Assembly (NCBI GenBank): GCA_951812925.1
Contig: OX638370.1
Span: 46,131,948 to 46,195,947, forward strand
Direction: 5' to 3'
DNA: 64,000 bases
DNA from: Calliopum simillimum
Lineage: Eukaryota; Arthropoda; Insecta; Diptera; Lauxaniidae
Shown in pieces: positions 10,879 through 20,714 of this stretch. The notes beneath the pieces are model-generated. The model saw only the letters and a list, made by a program, of their open reading frames with translations. It ran no database searches and was not told where the DNA came from. The position numbers and the translations under genes were made by a program. Numbering within the stretch: position 1 is the first letter of the stretch; each line of letters starts with the position of its first letter.

Positions 10879-11763
10879 GGGTAAGGGAGGGAAATATGGA
10901 CTACGTGGGTAATATGGACCACACGGTTATTTCCCACTGCATACATAGGATTTATCGTTATTCATGTTCAAACTTAACGCTAATACCTAAAGCTTATAAT
11001 AGGGCGATTTTAGCGTTCGGTGAAGTCGGATGTTTCTGTAAAGATCATTTTTCTAAAAAAAAGATCAGTGATAATTTTTTTCTAGTAAGTATATTTCATT
11101 ATTTCACTTTAAAGTCATCGCGTTTTTAAATAAATGGTTAATTATATAAAGTCAGTGAATATCATTTATAATTTATTAGCACAAATAAGTTCATTAACCA
11201 AAAGAGTTTTTGATAAAAAACCATTTATTTCACCAACACGTGCTGCGGGTAATATGGACTACAAAAGAAAAAAGACTCAAAAACAAACGTATTTACCATC
11301 TTTTTCAGATGGGGAATCTAGTTGCAGTTTTCATGACGAGTCTGATGGTCATTATATGTAATTCGTTAACTACAAAGGAAAAAATTATGAAAAATTTATA
11401 TAATGTAATACCCTTTATTCAGAAGATCGACGTGGCGAATTTTGGGTTGAATGAGTAATCTGACGTTCTTGGAGTCATGAAAAATGTGCCGAATGTGAAA
11501 GTAACATTTTTATATGCAACTTCTGTACCAAATGGACTATATGGTCCATATAACACTACACTTTTTTTTTATCTTCATTTTGAGTATTTTCAGTTTTTTA
11601 ATTTTTTTTCTTTATCCTGATGAGATATTTATCTAAAAGTGAATCAGAATGAAGGTAAATTGTTTCCTTTACTGAATGTCATAAAATTAATTGTTTTGTT
11701 TTATGTATTTTGAGTTTTATTTAAAAAAGAAAGATGGGTGGTCCATATTTCCCTCCCTTACCC
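10879..11763 (+). mobile_element. decayed pogo-like (Tc1/mariner superfamily) element
   Basis: The ends are inverted repeats of about 25 bp, GGGTAAGGGAGGGAAATATG and its complement, each next to a TA that fits a TA target duplication (10877-10878, 11764-11765). Around 11430-11530 a broken frame reads GEFWVE, then WSHEKCAECESNIFICNFC. This has the W-x-C..W-H-x-x-C..C-x-x-C layout of the zinc finger found at the C-terminus of some insect pogo-type (DDE_1) transposases. Stops and a missing catalytic core show it is non-autonomous. AATATGGAC words are repeated inside. Confidence 0.7.
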
Positions 11764-12180
11764 TACCAACTTTAACCTACTAAATTTTTTATGCATTAAC
11801 TGATTTTTATAAAACAACCACATGGTACACAACTATAAAATAAGGTATCTAAATTACAATCCAAACCAAAGTTCAAAATTAAAACTCTATTGGTAAAAAT
11901 TACACTGTTCTACACGGAAAAAAGTTCTGGGTTCTGGCAGCTTATGTTTGTATGTATTCTCCTTTAACTCCTAGGAGGAGCATTGGGTCAATCATGTTTG
12001 ACACTCGAAAAAATAATTTACGGCGTACTCGGTTTTTTTTCATCACACAAGGTTTTTTATTTTTCTTGGGCCTGTTGAAAGGTTGTTTTATACCTAAAGG
12101 CGAAAAAAAATTCGTGGCTCAGACATTTTTTAACGAATTTTCATGCGTTTGATTTTGATGGAAAGTTAAGAGTTGTGACT
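11764..12180. other. spacer with a LINE 3'-end scrap
   Basis: 11944-11983 is a minus-strand copy of the RTE-like LINE 3' end (ATTCTCCTTTAACTCCTAGG), matching the tails at 15395 and 30715. The rest is AT-rich and shows nothing I recognise. Confidence 0.5.
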
Positions 12181-12188
12181 CTATAGAA

Positions 12189-12763
12189 CAGAGGTGTGCA
12201 CCTGGAGCAAAAATTTTTTCATCTTGCTCCCATATAAACTTGATTTTGAAGCCTTACGTCATAAACGTAAAGCTTAAGTTTTTGATATTTTCAAATGTTA
12301 AGTTTTTCTAAACACAAGCCAACAACAACAAAAAGCGCAAATATCCTGCCGTATTTAACAGGCTACTTGTTCGCAAGTGTCAGTCCAATTCTAGTTTTGA
12401 AGCAAACCAAAAAATGAATATCAGGAAACAACAACAATAAAATTTGCAACAACAATTGCTTACCATACTTTTCTACGAACTTCAAAAAATAAAATTCAGT
12501 GCGAGCGACCGCAACAACAATTTCATGCAGCTTGAAGTCAAGTGAGTTGAAGACTTTTTCGTTGCGATCGTCGAGCAACAGGAATTATTATTTTATCATT
12601 GATTTGTTGTTGTCATTGCATCCCTCGAATTTGAAATTTTTATGTTTTCATTTTTTTCGAAGCATGCTTGGGGACTTACATTTTGCAAATTTCGTGAGCT
12701 AGCTCTTTTAATCAGCCGATTAAATATTTTAGCTCCCTTACGTTACTTGTGTGCACACCTCTG
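12189..12763. mobile_element. hAT-type non-autonomous element
   Basis: The ends are CAGAGGTGTGCAC and its exact complement, matching the CAGNGNTG pattern of hAT termini. They are flanked by a perfect 8-bp duplication, CTATAGAA (12181-12188 and 12764-12771). The element is 575 bp. The open frames inside are short and show no transposase. The perfect duplication suggests a fairly recent insertion. Confidence 0.9.
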
Positions 12764-12825
12764 CTATAGAAGAAAAAATTTTCAAAGATCGGTTATAAAA
12801 TCACTTATCTACGGCCGATATCATT

Positions 12826-13882
12826 CATGATGTCATCACCTTTTTCGCACATGTCACATAGTCTTTTAAGTCAAAATCCGAATTTTTGGGATTTAAAATT
12901 TTTTTTTATTTTTTACCAAAAGTGCATAAAAATTCCTTTCCAGACAAAAAATAGAAATTAAAATAGACGGTTATTTGAAGTTTCTATGACCCAAACCGTG
13001 TAAGCTCAAAAGAAATTTTTTTTCAGAAATGTGGATTCTCATATGATTTTTAACTCTCATGTTGTCTTTTAAATTATCATAACTTTTTAAATAAAAATTA
13101 TATAAGGGGCTGTTCATAAATTTCGTCACACGAATTTCACCACCTCCCCCATGTCACACTGTTTTATTTTCGTTGACCCCCCCTATTTGTGACATACACA
13201 TTCTTTTTTCAGCACATCAACTATTTTGTCTCAATCTTGTTGAAAATTTCGAAATTTTTTAATTTGAATTGTGTGACATCACACTTTCGAAGACCCCCCT
13301 CTGTCACACTTTGTCACAAATTTGTGAACCCCCTCACTCCCCTAAAAGTGTGACGTAATTTATGAACAGCCCCTAAGACCGCTTTGTAGCTCATTTTGAA
13401 GATGAAGAATAACTAGTGCTAAATGATGCATTTAGTAGAAAATATCAAAACCATTTTGTGCGTCCTTTATATAACCTCAAAAACCATAAGCGATGGAGCA
13501 ATTCTGAGACCAAATTCAGCATTCACAAGTACATCGAACTATTTTAGTATTGTTGTGTTTTTTTCAAATGTACCGTTTTTCGACCATTTTTCAGTAAGTG
13601 CTCACGAGTAATTTGACACCTTTTCTTGGATTTCACGACAGTTTGATTTAAATTTTTTCCTATCTGCAGACATTTATGAGAAAAAAAAATAGTTTTTGAG
13701 TTCACACGTTTTGGGTCATAGAACCTTCATATGACCGTCTATTTTAATTTCTGTTTTTCGTCTGAAAAAGAATTTTTATAAACTTTTGGTAAAATATAAA
13801 AAAAAACTTAAATCCCAAAAATTCGTATTTTGACATGAAAGAATATGTAAAATGTACGAAAAAAGTAATGATATCATGCACA
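12826..13882. mobile_element. foldback-type element with arms of about 185 bp
   Basis: 12826-13010 and 13690-13882 are inverted copies, sharing GGGATTTAA, AATTAAAATAGACGGT and TCTATGACCCAAA words. The middle includes the Harbinger-like MITE at 13106-13373, which therefore inserted later. No transposase is seen. Confidence 0.7.
13106..13373. mobile_element. Harbinger-like MITE
   Basis: The ends are GGGGCTGTTCATAAATT and its complement, with a 3-bp TAA duplication (13103-13105, 13374-13376). This fits the TWA target preference of PIF/Harbinger. A diverged copy with the same right end is at 37430-38060. The element is 268 bp and non-coding. Confidence 0.8.
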
Positions 13883-14289
13883 ACAAATAGTTTGGGCCAC
13901 ACCAAACCGTTTATACTTGTTCGTATAAAATGTATACCGTAAGCAGGGATAACTTTAACCGGCATAGAAAAAAGATTAAAGCCGTAATATTTTCATCTCA
14001 AAGACTAGTTATCAATTTGTATTGGGTCTATTAGTATCCTTGAAGTATTGGCTTTTTCCGTCTGTTTTCAATATATGATTTGAGCGCGAACTTTCAAATA
14101 TATTGCTGCATTTTCTAAAAATTGTTTTATGTCGCATTTTTTAACACTCAGAATATGTGGGCCACACCTTGTATTTTTTGACGTTTATAAAATATGACAG
14201 ATCTGAGTATGAGGTTATGTGTACATTGACAATAGACAGTATTAGTGCAAACACTGAATTGAAAGGACGCATCTGACCCGCAGCTACAA

Positions 14290-14692
14290 CAAAACAAAAA
14301 AAATTGACGAAGAAATTTTCAATAAAGTAATTTCTGAAGATTTTGCGAGTGTGATAAAGCGAAGTGAATTATCGCAAAGAGGTGAGTGTTATGCATTTTT
14401 ATGCAGTATTTGCGTTAAATTTTCCGATTTTATATCGAGTTTGCTCAAAATTTTTCGCCACGAGAATTTTGCCAGTCACTTAAGGGATGGCTGCCGTTAC
14501 CGGTTGTGGACCACCATGTTTTTTGCATGAAAATTATTGCAAATCGTATTTTTGACGTCCTTGTCCTCTCTGGGAACCGCCAATTCGATCAAATGCAACG
14601 GTGGCTGCGATCGGTTTGTGCATTTGAAATGCGCTGCTATAAAAAAGAGCTATTATACATGCAAAAATTGCGAATCCGATGAGGATGATTAA
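14290..14692 (+). pseudogene. remains of the element A transposase gene (N-terminal exon and zinc finger)
   Basis: 14260-14380 reads TRSYNKTKKIDEEIFNKVIS, then EDFASVIKRSELSQR, ending at a good donor, GTGAGT. This suggests the first exon of a DNA-binding transposase. 14562-14692 reads IKCNGGCDRFVHLKCAAI, then SYYTCKNC, and stops after ESDEDD. That is the C-terminal half of a PHD-like zinc finger, as seen at the end of some pogo-type transposases. The DDE catalytic core is absent, so the gene is dead. Confidence 0.5.
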
Positions 14693-15125
14693 TAATTTGA
14701 AAAAGTCACATTTTCTTGATGTTTTTTCGCCCCTAGAGGCTTCATTGATAAATAAATTTTGATAATCCATATATCTTTACTGGTTTTTTTTTTCATAATT
14801 TTGCATTTGAAGAGGATTTTTCAGGGTGGCCCACAACCGGTTATAAATTTTTTTTTGTCCAAAAACAAGCTCTTTACAAAATTTGTTCAAAAAAAATATT
14901 TTGTTGGAAAATTAAAGAAAAATTGTTTCTTTTTGGTTACCTACTGCCTCTAGCTTTCCATTGGTACCCACAAGTCCGAAAAATGTATACTTGAATGCAA
15001 GTTACGGGCAAAAAACGAAACCCGACCCATAACCGGTTACATTCCCCTACTTATTGACTAGAAGGAAAACTGCTGGCGTTTGGTGATTGATATCGCTAAA
15101 ACAATTATTTAATTTTCTTCCCTAA

Positions 15126-15425
15126 TCAATCGCAGCATTATCTCCATGGATGGTGGAGCAAAAGAGGATATCACTCTCATACTCTCCGGAAACCACACAG
15201 TGAAGTTTGTCGCCAGGCTCTTGAGTGGAATCCACAAGGTAGTAGAGCACGTAGTAGACCCAAAGCCAACTGGAAGAGGTCGCTGGAAAAGGAAATCCAA
15301 GAATCGGGAAAGTCGTGGCAAGAGATTAAAGTCATCGCAAGGGATCGTGACAAATGGAGAGATTTCATATTGGCTCTATGCTCCTCCTAGGAGTTAAAGG
15401 AGAATACATACATACATACATACAT
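15126..15425 (+). mobile_element. RTE-like LINE, 3'-end fragment
   Basis: It starts with the same SMDGG-KED motif as the longer copy at 30350. An internal deletion then joins to an intact C-terminal frame (15190-15391: HSEVCRQALEWNPQGSR, then IQESGKSWQEIKVIARDRDK, then FILALCSS stop). It ends GAGTTAAAGGAGAATACATA with a CATA-repeat tail. This copy preserves the C-terminus that the 29.2-30.7 kb copy has lost. Confidence 0.85.
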
Positions 15426-15830
15426 TTTTAATGCATTTTAATATGGGAGTATGTTTGGAATCAAGGTTTAAGGGGTGGCTTTCGACCGGTCTAAAGTCAC
15501 CTCCAAAAACTTTGTGTTGCTAGGCAGGCTCGAAAGAAACCCAAACTCGGGCCATATTGACGCCCAAAACACTGGGTATGGTGAACTGTAATGAAAATAA
15601 ACTCTTTCGCCATACTAAAAATATTTTTTCCTTTTTATCTTTGTAAAACAAATGGCCACCCAGAAAGGGTATTTGCTATTATTTATTTAGCAAAATTTTG
15701 CAAAAAATTAAGCCACCGAAGCCCTTTAAGAAATGAGACATTTTTAAAGTTACCTACTAAGAATGATTTTATTTTAGCGACCTTTGTGTATAAATCTATA
15801 AACGTTGTTTAACTGACTCAAGGCCTTAGG

Positions 15831-16689
15831 TTTAATTAAAAGATTTCAAAAACTTTTTAATTACATATTTCTTTATTTTCCGATATTTCGAGTTGTACTG
15901 CAAGTCATCATCAGGGTGCTAAAAATTAAATATAAAACAAAAACACCATTTAACACAATTTATACAAAAAATTTTTAAAAACAATGTACTGATTCTTACG
16001 TTTTACAACATGCTAACCATAACACGGAGTCACTAAAACTAATTCTTTCTATTGCTGTTTCCCCCCTTATGACTAACTAAATACCTATACATGTGTGCAC
16101 AATTTTCTGTGTCTGTCTTGTAGTTGATGCGTCTCATTGCTGAAGTGTTGGTAATATGCAGCATCTCTAAAGTGAGGCGTTTGGTGTAATTGCTCTCTTT
16201 TTGCAAAATTTTTGTATTTTTGAATTTTGGTACGTGACCCTTCAAAAGACAGTGGGACGCGAGTGCAGTTTTGTTCATGTTTCTATATCCAGCTTTTATA
16301 TCCGATTTGTGTGAGGATATCCTCGTCTTTAATTTTGATTTTGTTGTGCCAATGTATACCTAATTGCATATATTGGTTCCGTCACTATTGCATGGGATGC
16401 TATAAACTAATTTGGATTGGTCCAGTTTGTCAATTGGTTCTTTTGCCTTACTATAAAGCTGTTGTAAAGTATTGCACGTCTTAAAGGCTATTTGGTATTT
16501 GTTCTTTTCAATTATGTCAGATGCAGCGAATCTTTCAGCGAACTCAGGTACGTATATCACAGATTTGTATTGTTAAGGTGTCTTAGGTGGATTTTGGGTT
16601 CCTATATTGCACTTTTGAATTATATGGTTGATTTTTTTCGGTGGAAAATAAAGAAATAACTAAAAAGTTTTTGAAATCTTTTAATTAAA
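15831..16689 (-). mobile_element. Penelope-like element, 3' (GIY-YIG) part
   Basis: Minus-strand frames read KLVYSIPCNSDGTNICN (about 16370-16430) and TALASHCLLKGHVPKFKNTK, then RLTLEMLHI (about 16170-16275). These match the GIY-YIG endonuclease region that ends Penelope polyproteins. Frameshifts and stops break the frame, and the reverse transcriptase is absent. Both edges carry inverted copies of TTTAATTAAAAGATTTCAAA and TTTCTTTATTTTCC. The word AGTTACCTACTAAGAAT occurs at both sides (15749 and 16691 region), consistent with a duplicated target in element A. Confidence 0.75.
15878..15920 (-). ncRNA. candidate hammerhead ribozyme core in the Penelope terminal repeat
   Basis: On the minus strand CTGATGA is followed by a short stem (GACTTG / CAACTC with one mismatch, loop CAGTA) and then CGAAAT. 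This gives the CUGAUGA...GAAA core order of a hammerhead. Penelope-like elements are known to carry hammerhead motifs in their terminal repeats. Stem I and III pairing was not proven by eye. Confidence 0.4.
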
Positions 16690-17814
16690 TAGTTACCTAC
16701 TAAGAATTTCTTTAGTTTTTTAAATTTTTTGAATTAAGTATTTTTTGTTTTCTAATTTTCTTGCTTTTGTGAATTTTTTAAGTTTTGCTCAGCCTTCCGT
16801 TTGTGGAATTCTCTACCAAGAAATATAAAGTGTGTAATAAACAAGAAAAACTTTAAGCATCTATTTTTTATTTATTTTTCTCAAAATTAAATTAGGATAT
16901 CTATTTGTTTATATAGCTGCTTGTGACTTAGTTAATTATTTATAATTTATTATTTTTAGTCATTCATTGTAATTCTTGATTTAAGAACTTATCTATTTAT
17001 TATGTTTAATTCCAATTATAATGTTAAATCCTATTAAAGTACTATAAAAGACAAAGTCTTATTGTACTGTGTTTATCTATACTAATATTATAAATGCGAA
17101 AGTAACTCTGTTTGTTTGTTACCTTTTCACGCCTAAACCGGTCAATCAATTTCGATGAAATTTGGTATGGAGATAATAAGAGACACCAGGATGGACATAG
17201 GATAGTTTCTAACTCTAAAATGATCCTTAAAAGAGGTGAAAAGTGGGGTGAAAGTTTGTATGGCAAACCAATAATTTCTCAAATACGTATATTCTCAATT
17301 CACATAGATGGCGTAGATTTTGATGTTGTTTACATTTTGAAAAATAAATAAAATTTGAAAAACAAATAAACAAAAACGTATATGTGATTCTGTTTTAACA
17401 GCAGGGCAAAGCTGCGCTGAAGCATCTTTGCATGCAAACAAGCGCATCTTTCGTGCTGAATGCTCCCTTCCATGTTGTATAGGCATGCCAGCTTTTAATG
17501 CGCATCTCAAGTGTATGAACAAGATACGCTTCCCCTTCCTATCCACAAGAAAATAAAAGAGATGCGCTTCCTCTACCCTTCCGTTAGGAAATGAAGAAGA
17601 TGCGCTTCCTGTTCCTTTGGATTTCCTCATCCAGCGACTTTTTTCAATCTGTTCTTATTAGGTAGTTACTTATTATCAGGTCAGGCTTTAGATGCCGAGC
17701 GTCACGCAACTCAAAGGGCTGCTGAGGCCTTCCAACAGAACCAAGCCCGTTAGGCTTTAGGTGAAAAACGCCTCGCAACTCAAAGAACTGCCGAGACCAT
17801 CAATCAAAGACAAG

Positions 17815-18405
17815 CCAAAAAGGTGAAGCAACTCTTTAAGCGAAATTCTGACACTTCAGTACGAGATATTGCTGCAACGGCATGTACCTCGAAATCTACT
17901 ATGCAAAGGCTAAAATAGTAAATTAAGATGAAGACCTACAGAGTTTTAAAAGTACCAGACGAGCCCGAAAGTTATTTGATGGTTTCCGGACTAAATATGA
18001 CTGTTACATAATAGATGATTAAACACAGATAAGGGCAGATTTCAATCAGCTACCGGGGCATACATTTTATACCTGCACGAAAAACAGGGAGGTACAGAAC
18101 AAATTTAGAGAAAAGAAATTATAAAATTTCCCAAGCAGTATAGTAGGTATGGTTTGGCAAGCCATATACACATGTGGACTGGAAAGCAGGTTGTTTTTTT
18201 TTTTTTTGTAACACAGGGTATACAAATTTCGATAATTGATATTGGCGTGTGTCTTAAAAAAGTCTTTTGCTATTTTTTCTGCCCTATTTTAGCAACCTCT
18301 GACTATTCTAAAGCCACCATAGAGTGGTACCGGAGCACATTTAATCAAAAAAGTTCGAGTCAATTAACTGCACAGAGCTTTGACTTATGGAGAGGTATCT
18401 GACCT
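17815..18405 (+). pseudogene. Tc1/mariner-type transposase relic inside the Helitron
   Basis: 17830-17915 reads FKRNSDTSVRDIAATACTSK, then STMQRLK, an HTH typical of Tc1/mariner DNA-binding domains. 17930-17965 continues MKTYRVLKVPDE. 18010-18080 holds the tail of the first catalytic block (DQLPG-like, HFIPAR). 18290-18350 reads LATSDYSKATIEWYRS, equivalent to the second catalytic block with the usual Asp context. Multiple stops and frameshifts break it. Confidence 0.6.
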
Positions 18406-18416
18406 TCGAAATAGTA

Positions 18417-19342
18417 TATCGATTCCTTTAAGCGCTATAGTCCTATTTCCATTTTTTTAATTGTTGGGGAATGCAAAAAAGAAGATTTCATACAGTGGTT
18501 ATTTAGTATTTTCTGCTTTTTTAATATAAAGATTTATGTAATAATTTTGCTTTTAAACGTATTTTCCACAGTCTCTTATCAGTTAGAGGTTTGTTTTTTA
18601 AAATTGTGCGGACATTATAAAATTTATCTGGTGAAATTTGGGCAAACTTTACAAGTTATTTTGATAAAATTTGGCTGAGGGGTGGTGACTGTCCATACCT
18701 TGCGATGAACCAAAACTGTTAGAAGTTGAAGAAGTTCCACGCCCACTTTTTGACAATTAGAAAAATTTGATTCAATGTTTATTACTCTAAAAAGGCTCTT
18801 TCTGATAGCTAGGATTCTTATGTGGTATGTCGTTACGTTCGTTAACTTGAAAAATGGCGTGACATTACTAAAAAACTTATATATATGTAAGATATGTTAA
18901 AAGAACTAATAAAGTAATTTTATCTGAAATTTATTAAAGAGTGTTCACTAAATATCACTAAAATATCACAAGTGAGTGTGGCACCTCCCATACAAGTAAA
19001 ACACATTTTATGTTATATTTAGGGAATCCTTTGAGCTATAGTAGTAATACTAAGATTTGATGTGAATCAGTAATTCAGAACATTTGGTCAAAACTTGAGG
19101 TGAAAAGAGGTATAAAAAAATAGATCAAACGTAGGAAAAAGTAGAGATAGCACATTTGCACTTTAAAAAATATTAAGTATTGGATATAGGATTTTTTTAA
19201 TTCTGTAATATTTTGATGTCTTAGCGGTATTTTGAAGTCCAGTTTTGCATTCGGTAAAGAAGTCCATAACGCTACCATAACTGCAAAAATCTCAAAATCG
19301 CAAAAAGTGGAGATAGGACTATAGCGCTTAAAGGTATCAATA
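18417..19342. mobile_element. TIR element nested in the Helitron
   Basis: The ends are about 38-bp imperfect inverted repeats sharing TTTAAGCGCTATAGTCCTAT. The length is about 925 bp. The interior is AT-rich and non-coding. The target duplication is unclear (TA or ATA). The words GGACTATAGCGCTTAAAGG close it. Confidence 0.65.
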
Positions 19343-20264
19343 CATACTACAAAAAATTTACATGATTTCACTCAATCTTTTTTAATTATTTAAATACTTA
19401 GTATGAAGATTGATACAAGTTTGGAGAAAAAATATGCTATTGGAAGTATAAAAATACGCAGACGAAGTCGCGGGTAAAAGCTAGTTCGAAATAAATTGAA
19501 ATTGAAATTTAATATCAGTATTGTTACTTAATGCAACTTATATACGAATAAGTTAAACATACCAAAGGCGAAAACCGCATAAATCAAAAATTTTAGTTTT
19601 TTTTTTAATCTCGTCCTTGGAAACATTCTATTACCTAGACCGATTGCCTATATAGTTAAATATGCCAATATGTTGAGTTAAGTTTTCAAAACCTGATAGC
19701 CTGATTTTGCATCGTTAAGGGTATAGCATGTAAAATCAATGAATGAAATTTTTCGGTTAAAGTCACCCCACCCTTGAAGTGACTTTAACCCACTTACAAA
19801 AATATTATTTTAAAATATTTGTAATTAATTACTTCGTAAAAATTTTATTACATGACGTTAAAGCTGAAACCCTCACCAAAAATTAAGAGCAATAAAACCA
19901 TTAATTTGATTAAAATTGTTGAAATAATAAGCTCCTAAGCTACGAAATTCTGTTTTTTTTGTATCAAAGTCACCCCTGCTTACGGTACACATAAAGTATT
20001 AACACAATTTGAACTATTTCGGTTTAAATTTTATAGTATCAGTATATAAAAATCTTTCATACTTTTTTTGTATAAAATTTATATAGAAATTCATATGAAA
20101 GTATTTTAAACCATTTAATATAAAATTCATATTATGCCCATATAAACCAAAATACTTATGCACATTAAATTCCATATAAAAAAAAGTATCATTCAACTTT
20201 CAATAATTATTTACATATATTAATTTTAAGAGAAATAAATTTCATAATTTATTTTATTCAACAT

Positions 20265-20714
20265 CTTTTATTTCACTTTTCTATTTTCCTTTCACTTATT
20301 AATTTACTTTTGTTTAATTGAATTGAATGATTCTATCTAAGGCTGTAGGAGCATTCGAATGTCATATTCTGCTTTATATACAAATTTAATACCTCTTCAT
20401 ATCATCGGGCATTGGTATAGCGGTCTAAAGAGTTGGTAAATGTAAGTAATAATAATCTGTTTCTATAACACGGACGGTCGTGGATTCAAATCCTGGTGCG
20501 GCCAGTTTTTTTCTTGTTTTTTAATTTTATTGAAAAAACGCTTACCGCAGCATTGCAAATAAGCGCTTCAAAAGGCAGTAATGCTGCGGTAAGCTTAAGC
20601 GCGCTTACATCCTAGGACATGCAATGTTAAAAAGAAAGAATAGTTCTTACGGAGCGAAAGCGCTTATTGGTGAAAAAGAAACACTTTAGAAGGGTTTTTG
20701 AAGCAACTATTTTC
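20265..20714 (+). repeat. tRNA-Leu-like SINE/repeat, copy 1
   Basis: TAGCGGTCTAAAGAGTTGG (A-box-like) and GGTCGTGGATTCAAATCC (B-box-like), followed by TGCGGCCA and a T run, resemble a tRNA-Leu gene. No proper anticodon arm is visible. Downstream is a GC-rich hairpin region with AAGCGCTT and GCTTACCGCAGC words. The whole unit is repeated at 22856-23320. The hAT foldback inserted at its right edge. Confidence 0.65.

Larger units (their letters stand above)
17076..19484 (+). mobile_element. Helitron (non-autonomous, with nested relics)
   Basis: It begins TCTATACTAATATTATAAAT after an A and ends ...GGGTAAAAGCTAG before a T. These are the 5'-TC and 3'-CTAG hallmarks with insertion between A and T. 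Just before the 3' end GACGAAGTC forms the expected hairpin. Inside are 60-bp-scale duplicated coding scraps (17680-17830, RLATQR-AE...NQ-QA), which resemble the repeated N-terminal segment of insect Helitron proteins. A Tc1/mariner relic and a smaller TIR element are also inside. No Rep/helicase core is left. Confidence 0.8.
13935..19987. mobile_element. pogo-like element A, broken by at least three later insertions
   Basis: The ends read TACCGTAAGCAGGG and CCCTGCTTACGGTA, with TA at each edge. Its sequence aligns piecewise with the compact element B (23394-24665): 13935-14160, 15050-15125, 15430-15800, 16690-16800 and 19490-19987. The unaligned blocks are a region unique to A that holds transposase remains (14160-15050) and later inserts: an RTE-like LINE 3' end (15126-15425), a Penelope-like fragment (15831-16689) and a Helitron (17076-19484). 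Confidence 0.75.

Noticed and set aside
20405..20510. Functional tRNA-Leu gene
   Set aside because: A- and B-box-like blocks are present but the region between them cannot form an anticodon arm, and it is part of a larger repeated unit.
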